Assembly (NCBI GenBank): GCA_024276015.1
Contig: JAJRXZ010000020.1
Location: forward strand, 72,245-136,244
Length of the DNA: 64,000 nucleotides
Source: Spirochaetota bacterium
GTDB lineage: Bacteria; Spirochaetota; UBA4802; UBA5550
Direction: 5' to 3'
Position numbers and translations under genes: made by a program
Shown: positions 43,148 to 51,651 of the stretch, piece by piece
How the letters are laid out: every line of letters begins with the position of its first letter
Position numbering within the stretch: the stretch's first letter is position 1
The notes under the pieces: model-generated
Seen by the model: the letters and a program-made list of their open reading frames with translations, nothing else
Told to the model about the DNA's origin: nothing
The model's database searches: none

Positions 43148-44602
43148 TTATTCCACCTTGAATTGCCCCATCATGCCGTTATCTTCATGTTCAAGGATGT
43201 GACAGTGATACATAAAAATTCCTTTGTATAAAAATCTGGTTATTACTTTTACCGTTTCTCCCCGGTCTAAAAATATAGTGTCTTTCCATCCTTTTTCATT
43301 TTCCGGAACTGCTGATTTGCTTCTCTCAATGACCTGAAAATGTATGCCGTGAGCATGAAAGTTATGAAATACACCGGATGTTCTCATCATTCCCATCATG
43401 CCTCCGGTGTTGCTCGAGATAACCCATGTTTCGACATTTTTGTATTTAACATATTCATTGATGTAATTCATATCCATTTTTCTGCCGTTTATATTCACAT
43501 TGTGTCCCATCCCGGATAGATTGAAGATTCGGGAGCGGGATGACATTTCTTTGGGGATCCGCATTATATTTGTGAGTTTAGCAGGAATTTCCGTTGTGTC
43601 TTTAATTTTTTGCCCCACTTTGAATTTCAGCATAAAATAGTTATCGCTTGCAAGGTATAGGTAGTCCTTTTCCTTATAGCCTGAAAAATCGATTATTATC
43701 TCGGCCCTTTCGCCCGGAGATAATCTCAGATTGTTCATTTTAACCGGTTTTTCAAGGAATCCTGCATCGCTTGCAATCTGATAAAAAGGCCTATCATTAC
43801 TCAATCGAAAATTATATATTTTAGCATTTGAGCCGTTTAGGAGTCTGAATCTGTATTTGGAAGCGGTAACATTAAGAACGGGGCTTACTACTCCGTTTAC
43901 AAGGATCGTATCTCCTTTCATACCTTCCATAACATCGCGCATTGATCTTAAGTAGATAAGGACGCCGTAAGATGTAAAGCTTTTGTCCTGAACTATCAGA
44001 GGGATATCGTTTTTTCCGTAATCTTTCGGAATATTGAGTCTGTCTGAAACTTCGTCATCGAGGATAAAAAGGCCTGCAAGCCCCATATATACCTGTACTG
44101 CTGTTGTGCCGATCCCATGCGGATGGTACCATGTTGTTGCCGCGGGCTGGTTGATCCTGAAATAGACATTCCACTCTCCGTCAGGTTGAATAACCTGATG
44201 GGGGCCGCCGTCCATTATACCCGGAACAAGCATGCCGTGCCAGTGAACGGTTGTGTATTCCCGGAGAGTGTTCTTTACTTTAATTCTTACAAGCTGTCCC
44301 CTCCTTGCCCTGATAGTGGGCCCCAGCAGAGGTCCGTTATATCCGTATGTGGAATTTTTCATATTATTAAAAAATTCAGATTCCCCTTTCTGCACTGTGA
44401 GGGAAAAAAGAATATCGCCTTTTTTATTCCGTCTGCCCTTCAGCAGAGGCGGTATGGGAAGAAGTGTTTCCTTTTTTGAGGCGCTCTTTTTGGAATTATC
44501 AAAGGCGCTTTGTTTATTTCCTGATATCCCATGTTCACAACTTAATGTAATAAAGACAAAAGCTGTTATTGCAGTTATTCTGTTAATTTTTTTAAGAATC
44601 AT
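43148..44602 (-). CDS. Multicopper oxidase lipoprotein, CueO-like
   Basis: This 484-residue protein has a signal with lipobox (ITLSC, Cys22) and three cupredoxin domains. Copper ligands are visible in 'TVHWHGMLVPG' and 'TTWYHPHGIG' (HxH pairs near the N-terminus), and in 'HNFHAHGIHFQV' and 'YHCHILEHEDNGMM' near the end; the last contains the type 1 Cys and axial Met. It should oxidise Cu(I) or phenolic substrates in the periplasm and aid copper tolerance. Two small genes follow on the same strand. No copper sensor is adjacent. Confidence 0.9.
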   Translation of the reverse strand: MILKKINRITAITAFVFITLSCEHGISGNKQSAFDNSKKSASKKETLLPIPPLLKGRRNKKGDILFSLTVQKGESEFFNNMKNSTYGYNGPLLGPTIRARRGQLVRIKVKNTLREYTTVHWHGMLVPGIMDGGPHQVIQPDGEWNVYFRINQPAATTWYHPHGIGTTAVQVYMGLAGLFILDDEVSDRLNIPKDYGKNDIPLIVQDKSFTSYGVLIYLRSMRDVMEGMKGDTILVNGVVSPVLNVTASKYRFRLLNGSNAKIYNFRLSNDRPFYQIASDAGFLEKPVKMNNLRLSPGERAEIIIDFSGYKEKDYLYLASDNYFMLKFKVGQKIKDTTEIPAKLTNIMRIPKEMSSRSRIFNLSGMGHNVNINGRKMDMNYINEYVKYKNVETWVISSNTGGMMGMMRTSGVFHNFHAHGIHFQVIERSKSAVPENEKGWKDTIFLDRGETVKVITRFLYKGIFMYHCHILEHEDNGMMGQFKVE

Positions 44603-44722
44603 TGTTGTTCTCCTTTTTTTAAGAAACTGTCTAAAAGGTTTCTTGTCATCTTTTTAATATTAAAACTCCGGCCTTATTCGGTGTTACGATCTCTTTGAGT
44701 TTGAATAGAACCCGGTCTCCCT

Positions 44723-45703
44723 TCAGCGATTAATAAAAAATTCCACAAGGCTTTCAACAAGAGAAGCCATAAAGTTATAATCCAGTGTTTCCATAGTGTC
44801 TGATCTCAGGTGATAATGGGGGTTCCTGTAAAAGGAAGTATCAGTAATCATAACCGCCCTGTAGCCGGCATCCCAGAAAGAAGCGTGGTCGCTCAGCCTG
44901 ACAGAAGGAAGCAGCAGGCCCTTTAAGGGAATATTCAGGTTTATTACAGGCAATTCCTTATTTCTCAAAAATGAAGCATAAACCGATCTTGCAAATTCTC
45001 TGGATTTAAGATCACCTACAATTCCGATAAAATTTCCTGTCTTCGGATAGCCAAATAGATTTACCGGAAACGGATATTTCTGACAGCCCTTTTCATTACA
45101 GGTAAAACCCACCATTTCGAGACATATCATGCCGTCTATTCGTTCTTTATTCCGTTTTGCCTTTTTTGCATATACTCTGCTTCCCATATAACGGGTACCG
45201 TATGCAGGAGGTTCTTCAAGAGCAAATGAAACAAATCTGATCGATATATCGGCTTTATGGCTCCTCTTTAAACTCTTAAGGATCCTGGCTGTTTCAAGCT
45301 GAACCGCCACTGAGCTGGCATTGTCATCTGCTCCTGCAGTGCCGGCAACGGAATCGTAATGCGCCCCGAGAATATAATTTTCGGTAGGGGTTTCCGAAAA
45401 TGACAGTTTGCCTGTAATATTGGCTGCGGTGATCCCCCTGTATTTATAAGGCTCGACTTGTACATTAATACCATGCTTTTTATAAAATGAAACAATATAC
45501 TGCTCTGTTTTTTTTAATTTGTCAGGATAAAGGATACTCCGTTCGCCAATATCAACAGTAAGCGCTTTTAAATGATTTTTGAGTCGTTCTGCTGTAATTT
45601 CTTTATTAATCATTGAGCTGATCTTCTGATATGAAAATGACTCTGAAAAAGATAATAACTGAGAAAGAGAAAATACTGTTATTGCAAATGTCCTTTTCAA
45701 CAA
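44723..45703 (-). CDS. M28-family zinc aminopeptidase, exported
   Basis: This 326-residue protein has an N-terminal signal (about 1-25) and an M28 peptidase domain. Metal ligands and catalytic Glu appear as 'LGAHYDSVAGTAGADDNASS' (His, bridging Asp), 'FALEEPPAYG' (catalytic Glu and ligand), 'LEMVGF' and 'SDHASFWDAGYRAVMI' (His). Such enzymes release N-terminal amino acids or act as glutamate carboxypeptidases/glutaminyl cyclases. The periplasm is the expected location. No operon partner. Confidence 0.88.
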   Translation of the reverse strand: MLKRTFAITVFSLSQLLSFSESFSYQKISSMINKEITAERLKNHLKALTVDIGERSILYPDKLKKTEQYIVSFYKKHGINVQVEPYKYRGITAANITGKLSFSETPTENYILGAHYDSVAGTAGADDNASSVAVQLETARILKSLKRSHKADISIRFVSFALEEPPAYGTRYMGSRVYAKKAKRNKERIDGMICLEMVGFTCNEKGCQKYPFPVNLFGYPKTGNFIGIVGDLKSREFARSVYASFLRNKELPVINLNIPLKGLLLPSVRLSDHASFWDAGYRAVMITDTSFYRNPHYHLRSDTMETLDYNFMASLVESLVEFFINR

Positions 45704-45772
45704 AATGTAACTGCCTGTTTAGAATTGGCGGAGATATTATTCCCCGTGCAGAACAATAAAGGGTGCACTGAA

Positions 45773-46849
45773 TTATACATTAAATCTGAAAAAAACAATA
45801 TCGCCGTCTTCAATTATATAATCTTTTCCCATGACATGGAGTTTGCCGGCTTTTTTTACATCTTCTTCGCTTCCATGTTCAACAAGATCGTCAAATTTTA
45901 TAACTTCAACCCTGATGAAACCTCGTTCTATATCCGAATGAACAGCGCCTCCGGCTTGTGGCGCAGTTGACCCCCTTCTGATGAGCCATTGCCTCACCTC
46001 ATTATCTCCTCCTGTAAAGAATGAAATTAATCCAAGAGATTTCATTGCAAGTCTTGACAGCACTTCCAGCGCAGGTTCTTTAATTCCGGCATCCTCCATA
46101 AATTCTTTCCTCTCTTCGTCGCTGTCAAGAGCTGCAATCTCCGCCTCAAGTTTTGCCGATACCTGCATCACATCGAGCCCCAATGATTTGTACTTTTCTT
46201 TAATCTCTTCTACAAGTTCAAAATTGCCGATTTTGTCGTCATCAATATTCAGGGCAATAAGCATTTTCATTCTGGTTACAAAGGGATAGCCGGATATGAT
46301 CTTTTCTTCTTCCCCGGTGATGTCAAGAGTTCTTAAGTGAAGGTCCTTCTCAAGGTGGTCTCTGAATTTCCGAAGGATTTTTTTCTCGGCTTCGAAGGTC
46401 TTGTCGTCTTTTTTTTTGCTTGTACTTGCCTTTTCTATCCTTTCAAATCTCTTTTCAATAAAGATCAGATCATGCAGGATCAGTTCAGAGTTGATCTCTT
46501 CAATATCTCTTTTCGGATTGACAGAACCTTTAACATGATACACTGAATCGTTGTTGAATGCCCTCACCACATGACAGAGGGCGTCCATATCTGCGATATC
46601 ATTAAAGATCTTACCGTCCTTTATCGAATTGCCTTCAATTTTCGGCAGCAGATCAAGGTCAATTTTTGCAGTAACGATCTTTTTAGGCTTATAATAGCGG
46701 GCGATTTCAAATAATCTTGCATCTCTGATCTCTGCCTGACCTGAAACAATCTTATTTTGGATCTGTATCTGTTCCCATTGCTGATCTGTTAAAAGCCCAA
46801 AAAGACTTTTCTTGCCCGTTTGAGGCATCCCTATAATTCCCAGTTCCAT
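45773..46849 (-). CDS. YchF-like GTPase/ATPase with degenerate P-loop
   Basis: This 358-residue protein has the YchF/DUF933 layout: N-terminal nucleotide-binding fold, a helical coiled-coil insertion (about 125-185) and a C-terminal TGS-like domain ('AGGAVHSDIERGFIRVEVIK', 'DYIIEDGDIVFF'). In place of the canonical Walker A GxxxxGK(S/T) it reads 'GMPQTGKKS', with Lys after GK. The switch region of genuine YchF (GLVKGAS...) is missing and only 'HVVRAFNND' recalls the family (DAILHVVRCF). It is a divergent paralogue, likely altered or impaired in nucleotide handling. Confidence 0.7.
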   Translation of the reverse strand: MELGIIGMPQTGKKSLFGLLTDQQWEQIQIQNKIVSGQAEIRDARLFEIARYYKPKKIVTAKIDLDLLPKIEGNSIKDGKIFNDIADMDALCHVVRAFNNDSVYHVKGSVNPKRDIEEINSELILHDLIFIEKRFERIEKASTSKKKDDKTFEAEKKILRKFRDHLEKDLHLRTLDITGEEEKIISGYPFVTRMKMLIALNIDDDKIGNFELVEEIKEKYKSLGLDVMQVSAKLEAEIAALDSDEERKEFMEDAGIKEPALEVLSRLAMKSLGLISFFTGGDNEVRQWLIRRGSTAPQAGGAVHSDIERGFIRVEVIKFDDLVEHGSEEDVKKAGKLHVMGKDYIIEDGDIVFFRFNV

Positions 46850-46873
46850 ATCTTCTCCGAAATAAAAATTCTG

Positions 46874-48043
46874 CTATTTAATAACCTTTATTTCTTTCTC
46901 GCCTTCACTGTAAACTATTTTCCCTAAATTATTCACTTTGATCTTAACTTTTTGATTTACAATGTATTTATTTTTCAGGAGATCCGTAAGTGTGGTAAAC
47001 TGAGCTTCTTTTGGGCCTTTATCGCCGGAGATTCTTACAATAGTTACATTATTTATTTCTTTTCTCTTGCCTTCCCTGTCCGGTTTGGCATCTGCACCTT
47101 TGCCCATGTTAATAGCAGGCCATTTCGGATTGTTGTCATTTCCTGTTTCTCTTGCTTCCTTATATATTTTATATTTCTTTGCCCTGTATGTTACCTTTGT
47201 ATCGTAAATCGGAAATTCCCTGTAAACAGGAACCTGCCTTGTTTTAGTAACTTTCCTTGTTGAGTAAACAGGCACATCCCTGCATCTTTTAACTTTTTTT
47301 GCAGCCCCTGAACCTGTCGATTTATAGGTTGTTCTGCATTCCTCTTTGGTACCGCTCTGGTATTTTTCGTCAACTGTATACTGCTCGGATCTGGTTCCCA
47401 CCTGCCTTTTCTCATATCTTCTTATTTCTCTGGACCGGCTCAGCTCTTTTATGTCATCGCCTCTTATTTCATCCTGCCAGTCGGAACCTGTAATCCACTG
47501 ATACCGTTCGATTGGAATAAGTCTTTCCCAATGGACGCTCTTAACTTTATATTCAATTTCCTCGGTGCGGGTTCCCCAGAATATAAGTATACCTATAATG
47601 GCCGCAATTCCGCCGCCTATAAATAACAACTTTTTTAGAAAAGATCCCTTTTCTTCCGGTTCTTCCGGCGGCGGAGGTTCTTCCTGAGGCTGCATCTCGT
47701 CCGGAGCCGGAAATTCGCCTTCCTGGTCTTTATGAAGATCAAAATAATTTTTTACGCTGTCATCTCTTGCAACGCCGCAGCCTTTACATTTGCCCTCTTT
47801 TTGTGAGATCATTGAGCCGCAGTATGAACAGACCCAGTCGGGCCCTTTTTTAAAGTCTTCAATTTGTTCGTCGTCCGTAACAACTTCATCAACTTCTTTT
47901 CTGTAAAAAGTAATATCATTGCCTCTGCCGTATCCGCACTGTGCGCATAATCTGAAATCGCCCCGGATCCCCTTATTGCCGCACCTGGGGCAATCCCAGT
48001 ATTCATATACATATTCTTCCGTAATTCTTTCGTCAGTCATCAA
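46874..48043 (-). CDS. Zinc-ribbon membrane protein of unknown function
   Basis: This 389-residue protein begins with two zinc ribbons, CPRC...CAQC (18-36) and CSYC...CKGC (about 73-91), followed by a Pro/Glu-rich linker (about 110-135), one membrane helix (about 140-160) and a large C-terminal part. The latter contains repetitive Arg/Tyr/Val-rich strands ('REIRRYEKRQVG', 'RDVPVYSTRKVTKTRQVPVY', 'EFPIYDTKVTYR') typical of a family of single-pass zinc-ribbon proteins of unknown role. Zinc ribbons would face the cytoplasm, the rest outside. It is 24 bp upstream of the YchF-like gene. Confidence 0.65.
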   Translation of the reverse strand: MMTDERITEEYVYEYWDCPRCGNKGIRGDFRLCAQCGYGRGNDITFYRKEVDEVVTDDEQIEDFKKGPDWVCSYCGSMISQKEGKCKGCGVARDDSVKNYFDLHKDQEGEFPAPDEMQPQEEPPPPEEPEEKGSFLKKLLFIGGGIAAIIGILIFWGTRTEEIEYKVKSVHWERLIPIERYQWITGSDWQDEIRGDDIKELSRSREIRRYEKRQVGTRSEQYTVDEKYQSGTKEECRTTYKSTGSGAAKKVKRCRDVPVYSTRKVTKTRQVPVYREFPIYDTKVTYRAKKYKIYKEARETGNDNNPKWPAINMGKGADAKPDREGKRKEINNVTIVRISGDKGPKEAQFTTLTDLLKNKYIVNQKVKIKVNNLGKIVYSEGEKEIKVIK

Positions 48044-48308
48044 AGAACCTCCATCTTTCGTATTCGAATATAGTAATAAGAGGAATTACTTAAATTGTCG
48101 ATCAAAATTTAAAGGAATAATAAAAAAATCAAAAGCTAATTTATTGGAAAACTGATGTTAAAGATGTGCATAATATTGAATGGGATCTTCAACGAGCGGA
48201 TATAATCGGTATAAATTTGTAAATTTATTCAAAATAAAATAATTATTGATTGCAATTTTTTTGTTATTATGGTGATAATTCTGTTTATAATCCTAAGGGA
48301 GGGGAGTA

Positions 48309-48944
48309 ATGAAGATAAAAAAAATAATTGTCTGTTTTTTCCTTATAACAATATTTTTTAATTGTAATAAAACAAAAATCTCAGACGGGAAGATAATATT
48401 TCTTGCAGGCAATGTAACGGTTAACGGTCATAAAGCCAAATTACATGAAGTTATAACAGCTGGATATTCGGTTCAAACTGCTGATAATTCTTATTGCGAA
48501 ATTGTCTTTAATGAAAAAAATATTATAAGATTATCGGGAAGAAGCCATATTATATATAATATTTCCGGAGAAAAGAGCGTCATCAACGTTTATTCCGGAT
48601 CTTTGGCAGGCGTTTTAAAAAGATTAACAACGAAGGATGGAGAAAAACTTTCCATAATATCGCCCACAACAATCGCGGCAATAAGGGGAACATCTTTTTA
48701 TATAAAAGTTGAGAATCCTCAAAATACTTATTTCTGCGATTGTAACGGCATAATCGAACTTTTTGATATTAATAAAATTGAAAAAAAAGAGATAAAGGCA
48801 TTGCATCATAAGGCTTACAATGTTATTCTAAAGAATAATAAAACTGTTTTTAAAAAGGCGCAGATGCTCTATCATAGGGATAAAGATATTGAAGGTGTTG
48901 CAAAAAAAATAGGTGTCACAATTGACTGGACTAAAATTGATTGA
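48309..48944 (+). CDS. FecR-domain lipoprotein
   Basis: This 211-residue protein has a lipobox signal (IFFNC, Cys19) and a FecR domain: 'GNVTVNGHKAKLHEVITAG' (turn leading to 'GYSVQTADNSYCEIVF'), 'SGSLAGVLKRL' and the diagnostic 'ISPTTIAAIRGTSFYIKV'. FecR-like lipoproteins are frequent in spirochaetes and bind or organise periplasmic components; here there is no sigma factor or TonB receptor, so iron signalling is not implied. AGGGAGGGGAG precedes the ATG. Confidence 0.85.
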   Translation: MKIKKIIVCFFLITIFFNCNKTKISDGKIIFLAGNVTVNGHKAKLHEVITAGYSVQTADNSYCEIVFNEKNIIRLSGRSHIIYNISGEKSVINVYSGSLAGVLKRLTTKDGEKLSIISPTTIAAIRGTSFYIKVENPQNTYFCDCNGIIELFDINKIEKKEIKALHHKAYNVILKNNKTVFKKAQMLYHRDKDIEGVAKKIGVTIDWTKID

Positions 48945-48960
48945 TTGCTTTATTTTCAAT

Positions 48961-49064
48961 TATATCAAAAAGCATCGATCTTGTCCCTTGGCAAAGGGCA
49001 AAATCTTGATTAAATCATATACCGATTCATTTAATATGGAAATTTTCAATAATGATCGGTATAA
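48961..49064 (-). repeat. Dispersed ~100-bp intergenic repeat, copy 2 (inverted)
   Basis: This copy is in opposite orientation to copy 1 at 39597-39697 and about 92% identical, with the same two palindromes. It fills the space between the FecR lipoprotein and the helical protein, ending 18 bp before the ATG at 49082. Confidence 0.85.
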
Positions 49065-49081
49065 GTAAATGGGAGGTGAAA

Positions 49082-49642
49082 ATGAGTTCATATTGGGAAG
49101 AAGTTAAAGACGTATTAAAAAAAGGAGCAAATCTTGCTGCCGAGGAGATTAAAAGAGATCTTAAAATTGCAGTGGAAAAAGCAAAGGAAAAAATAGAATC
49201 TGCTGCCGAGGACATTAAAGTTAACACTGAAACAATAAAGGAGAAAACAAAGAAGAATGCCCGGTCCTTAAAGGGTAAATCAAAGAAAGAACTGGACAGC
49301 GTTCTTGATAAAGCAAAGATCAGAATTGATAAGGCAATAGAGAAAATAAAGGCAAACACGGAAGCCATTGCAGATAAAGCAAAAGAAAATGCCGAAGTTG
49401 TTGCAGACAGAGCAAAAGACAGCGCTCAAATTATAAAGCTTAAAACAAATCTTTACATGAAACAGAGAGATTACCAGCACGCTCTGGCCGATATTGGCGA
49501 CGCGGTTCTTTCTTTGCATAAAGAAAAAAAAGATATATACGGAGATGAAGGAATAAAAAAAGCCATTGCAAAGGCGAAAAAACTTGAAAAGAGATGCAAA
49601 GAACTGCAGTCTAAAATAGACGCGTTGAGTCAGCAAATATGA
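49082..49642 (+). CDS. Amphipathic coiled-coil protein, apolipoprotein/LEA-like
   Basis: This roughly 186-residue protein is almost entirely amphipathic helix, rich in Lys, Glu and Ala ('IKRDLKIAVEKAKEKIES', 'IDKAIEKIKANTEAIADKAK') with 11-residue-like periodicity as in LEA and apolipoprotein-type sequences. The C-terminal part (about 120-186) is a distinct helical hairpin with 'YQHALADIGDAVLSLHKE'. There is no signal peptide. GGGAGGTG supports the ATG at 49082. It could coat membranes or lipid bodies; function is inference. Confidence 0.6.
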   Translation: MSSYWEEVKDVLKKGANLAAEEIKRDLKIAVEKAKEKIESAAEDIKVNTETIKEKTKKNARSLKGKSKKELDSVLDKAKIRIDKAIEKIKANTEAIADKAKENAEVVADRAKDSAQIIKLKTNLYMKQRDYQHALADIGDAVLSLHKEKKDIYGDEGIKKAIAKAKKLEKRCKELQSKIDALSQQI

Positions 49643-49773
49643 ATTTGCAGGGGCGCTGCATCCGGAATTTGATCATATAAATAAAGATTTATATTCTTTT
49701 AACAATTATTTGACAAAAAGCCGTATCAACATAAATTTGGATTCAGTTAAGCTTAATACATTCGGGGGAATAT

Positions 49774-51648
49774 ATGGCTTTAAATCCAATTGTTGATACA
49801 AGAGACGTCAAGTTTATTTTGTTTGAAGTGCTGCAGATTGACAGGCTTACCGAGAACGAAAAATATAAAGAGTTTGACAGGGAAACTTTTGAAGATGTGA
49901 TCAATCTTGCAGAAACGATAGCTGTTAAAAAAGTTTATCCTGCAAATTATCATGCCGACAAAGAGCATTCTAAATTTATACCGGAAACGGGAGAGGTCGT
50001 TATTCCTCCTCAATTAAAGGAAGGTCTTGATGCATATTACGAGGCCGGTTTTCTCGGAGTTGCCGTTGATCCCGAATACGGCGGTATGGGGATGCCTGTG
50101 GTTATTCATTTCGTAGTTACCGACTATTTTTCCTCTGCCAGCATTGCCTTCGGGATGTATCCTATGCTCAGTATCGGGGCGTTGAATATGTATATTAATT
50201 TTTTCCCTGAAGGAAATTTGAAAGATATTATAATTGAAAAGCTTCTGAACGGCGAATGGGGCGGTACCATGTGTCTTACCGAACCTGAAGCAGGTTCCGA
50301 TGTGGGAGCATTAAAGAGCAAAGCCGTTAGAAGCGGCGACGGTACTTATCTTGTGTCGGGACAGAAGATATTTATTTCTGCCGGGGAAAACGATTATTAC
50401 AAAAATATAGTACATCCGGTTCTTGCAAGAATTGAAGGCGATCCGCCCGGAACAAAAGGGATATCAATATTTCTTATTCCTAAATATACTATTAATGAGG
50501 ATGGTTCTCTTGGCGAGAGGAATGATGTTATATGTACCGGCATAGAACATAAAATGGGAATTCACGGCAATCCCACATGTTCTCTCAGTTTCGGGGATAA
50601 TAATTCGTGCCGCGGATTTCTGATGGGTCAGGAGCGAAAAGGGATGAGGATAATGTTTCAGATGATGAATGAAGCCAGGCTTTTTGTGGGAAGCCAGGGA
50701 ATGTCGGTTTCCAGCGCAGCTTATATGCACGCCGTTACCTATGCAAAGAACAGAGTGCAGGGAAAGCACGTTTCGCAGATGCTGAATCCTGAAGCGGAAA
50801 GCGTTCCCATAAGCAGCCATCCCGATATTAAGAGACTGCTTCTTTCAATGAAATCGAAGGTTGAGGCCATGAGGACATTGACCTATTATTGCGGGTACCT
50901 GATAGATCGCATGGAAATAGAAAAAGGCGAAAAAAAGAAAGAAGCGGGAGCGCTTCTGGATTTTCTTATTCCGATAACAAAGGCCGGCAATACGGATCAT
51001 GCTTGGGAGATCACATCGGATGCAATTCAGGTTTACGGGGGATATGGATACTGTTCCGATTATCCTGTGGAACAATATGCAAGGGATTCAAAGATCTTAT
51101 CCATTTATGAAGGGACTAACGGCATACAGGCAATAGACCTTGCAATGCGGAAACTGCTGATGAATGAGAAGCAGTATAACTATACGGTATATAAGAAAAG
51201 AATTTTTGAGACAGTAAAAAACGCGGCCGGGATTGTTGATGACAAATATATTTCTATTATTGAACGTGCTCTTGAGAAGATGGATAAAATTGTCGATCTA
51301 ATGAAAGAACAGATGGCAGACGGCAAATATTTTTATATTTTTGCAAATGCAGCGCCTCTGCAGCAGGCATTAACTTCTCTCACTTATGCCTGGATGCATC
51401 TTATGGCGCTTGTCCATGCAATTCCTAAAATGAAAGAGATCGTAGGAGACAGAGAGGGCGCGGAAAGAGATGAATTTTTAAGTGAAGATTTCGAGGCGGC
51501 TTTTTATTGGGGAAGGGTTTTATCAGGACAGTTTTATCTCGGCGCCGAATTTCATAAATTTTTCGGGCAGGCAGAATATATCCTTTCGGGCGAGCCCGCA
51601 GTTGTTAAATCTTCTGATGCGGCCTTTACCGGCGCCCTTAATGAGTAA
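49774..51648 (+). CDS. Acyl-CoA dehydrogenase
   Basis: This 624-residue flavoprotein shows the acyl-CoA dehydrogenase signatures 'MCLTEPEAGSDVGALKSKA' (FAD/substrate), 'KGISIFLIPKY', 'QVYGGYGYCSDYPVEQYARD' and the catalytic Glu in 'ILSIYEGTNGIQAIDLA'. The extra 150-residue C-terminal domain is seen in the longer FadE-like class. It oxidises acyl-CoA thioesters to enoyl-CoA. No electron-transfer flavoprotein or other beta-oxidation gene is adjacent. It is convergent with the AfsA-like gene (3 bp apart). Confidence 0.93.
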   Translation: MALNPIVDTRDVKFILFEVLQIDRLTENEKYKEFDRETFEDVINLAETIAVKKVYPANYHADKEHSKFIPETGEVVIPPQLKEGLDAYYEAGFLGVAVDPEYGGMGMPVVIHFVVTDYFSSASIAFGMYPMLSIGALNMYINFFPEGNLKDIIIEKLLNGEWGGTMCLTEPEAGSDVGALKSKAVRSGDGTYLVSGQKIFISAGENDYYKNIVHPVLARIEGDPPGTKGISIFLIPKYTINEDGSLGERNDVICTGIEHKMGIHGNPTCSLSFGDNNSCRGFLMGQERKGMRIMFQMMNEARLFVGSQGMSVSSAAYMHAVTYAKNRVQGKHVSQMLNPEAESVPISSHPDIKRLLLSMKSKVEAMRTLTYYCGYLIDRMEIEKGEKKKEAGALLDFLIPITKAGNTDHAWEITSDAIQVYGGYGYCSDYPVEQYARDSKILSIYEGTNGIQAIDLAMRKLLMNEKQYNYTVYKKRIFETVKNAAGIVDDKYISIIERALEKMDKIVDLMKEQMADGKYFYIFANAAPLQQALTSLTYAWMHLMALVHAIPKMKEIVGDREGAERDEFLSEDFEAAFYWGRVLSGQFYLGAEFHKFFGQAEYILSGEPAVVKSSDAAFTGALNE

Positions 51649-51651
51649 CAC

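Noticed and set aside
48110..48210. Short frame reading 'NIEWDLQRADIIGINL', somewhat like the prmA remnant
   Set aside because: Too short, no start or upstream domain, and the likeness to PrmA is limited to a few residues.
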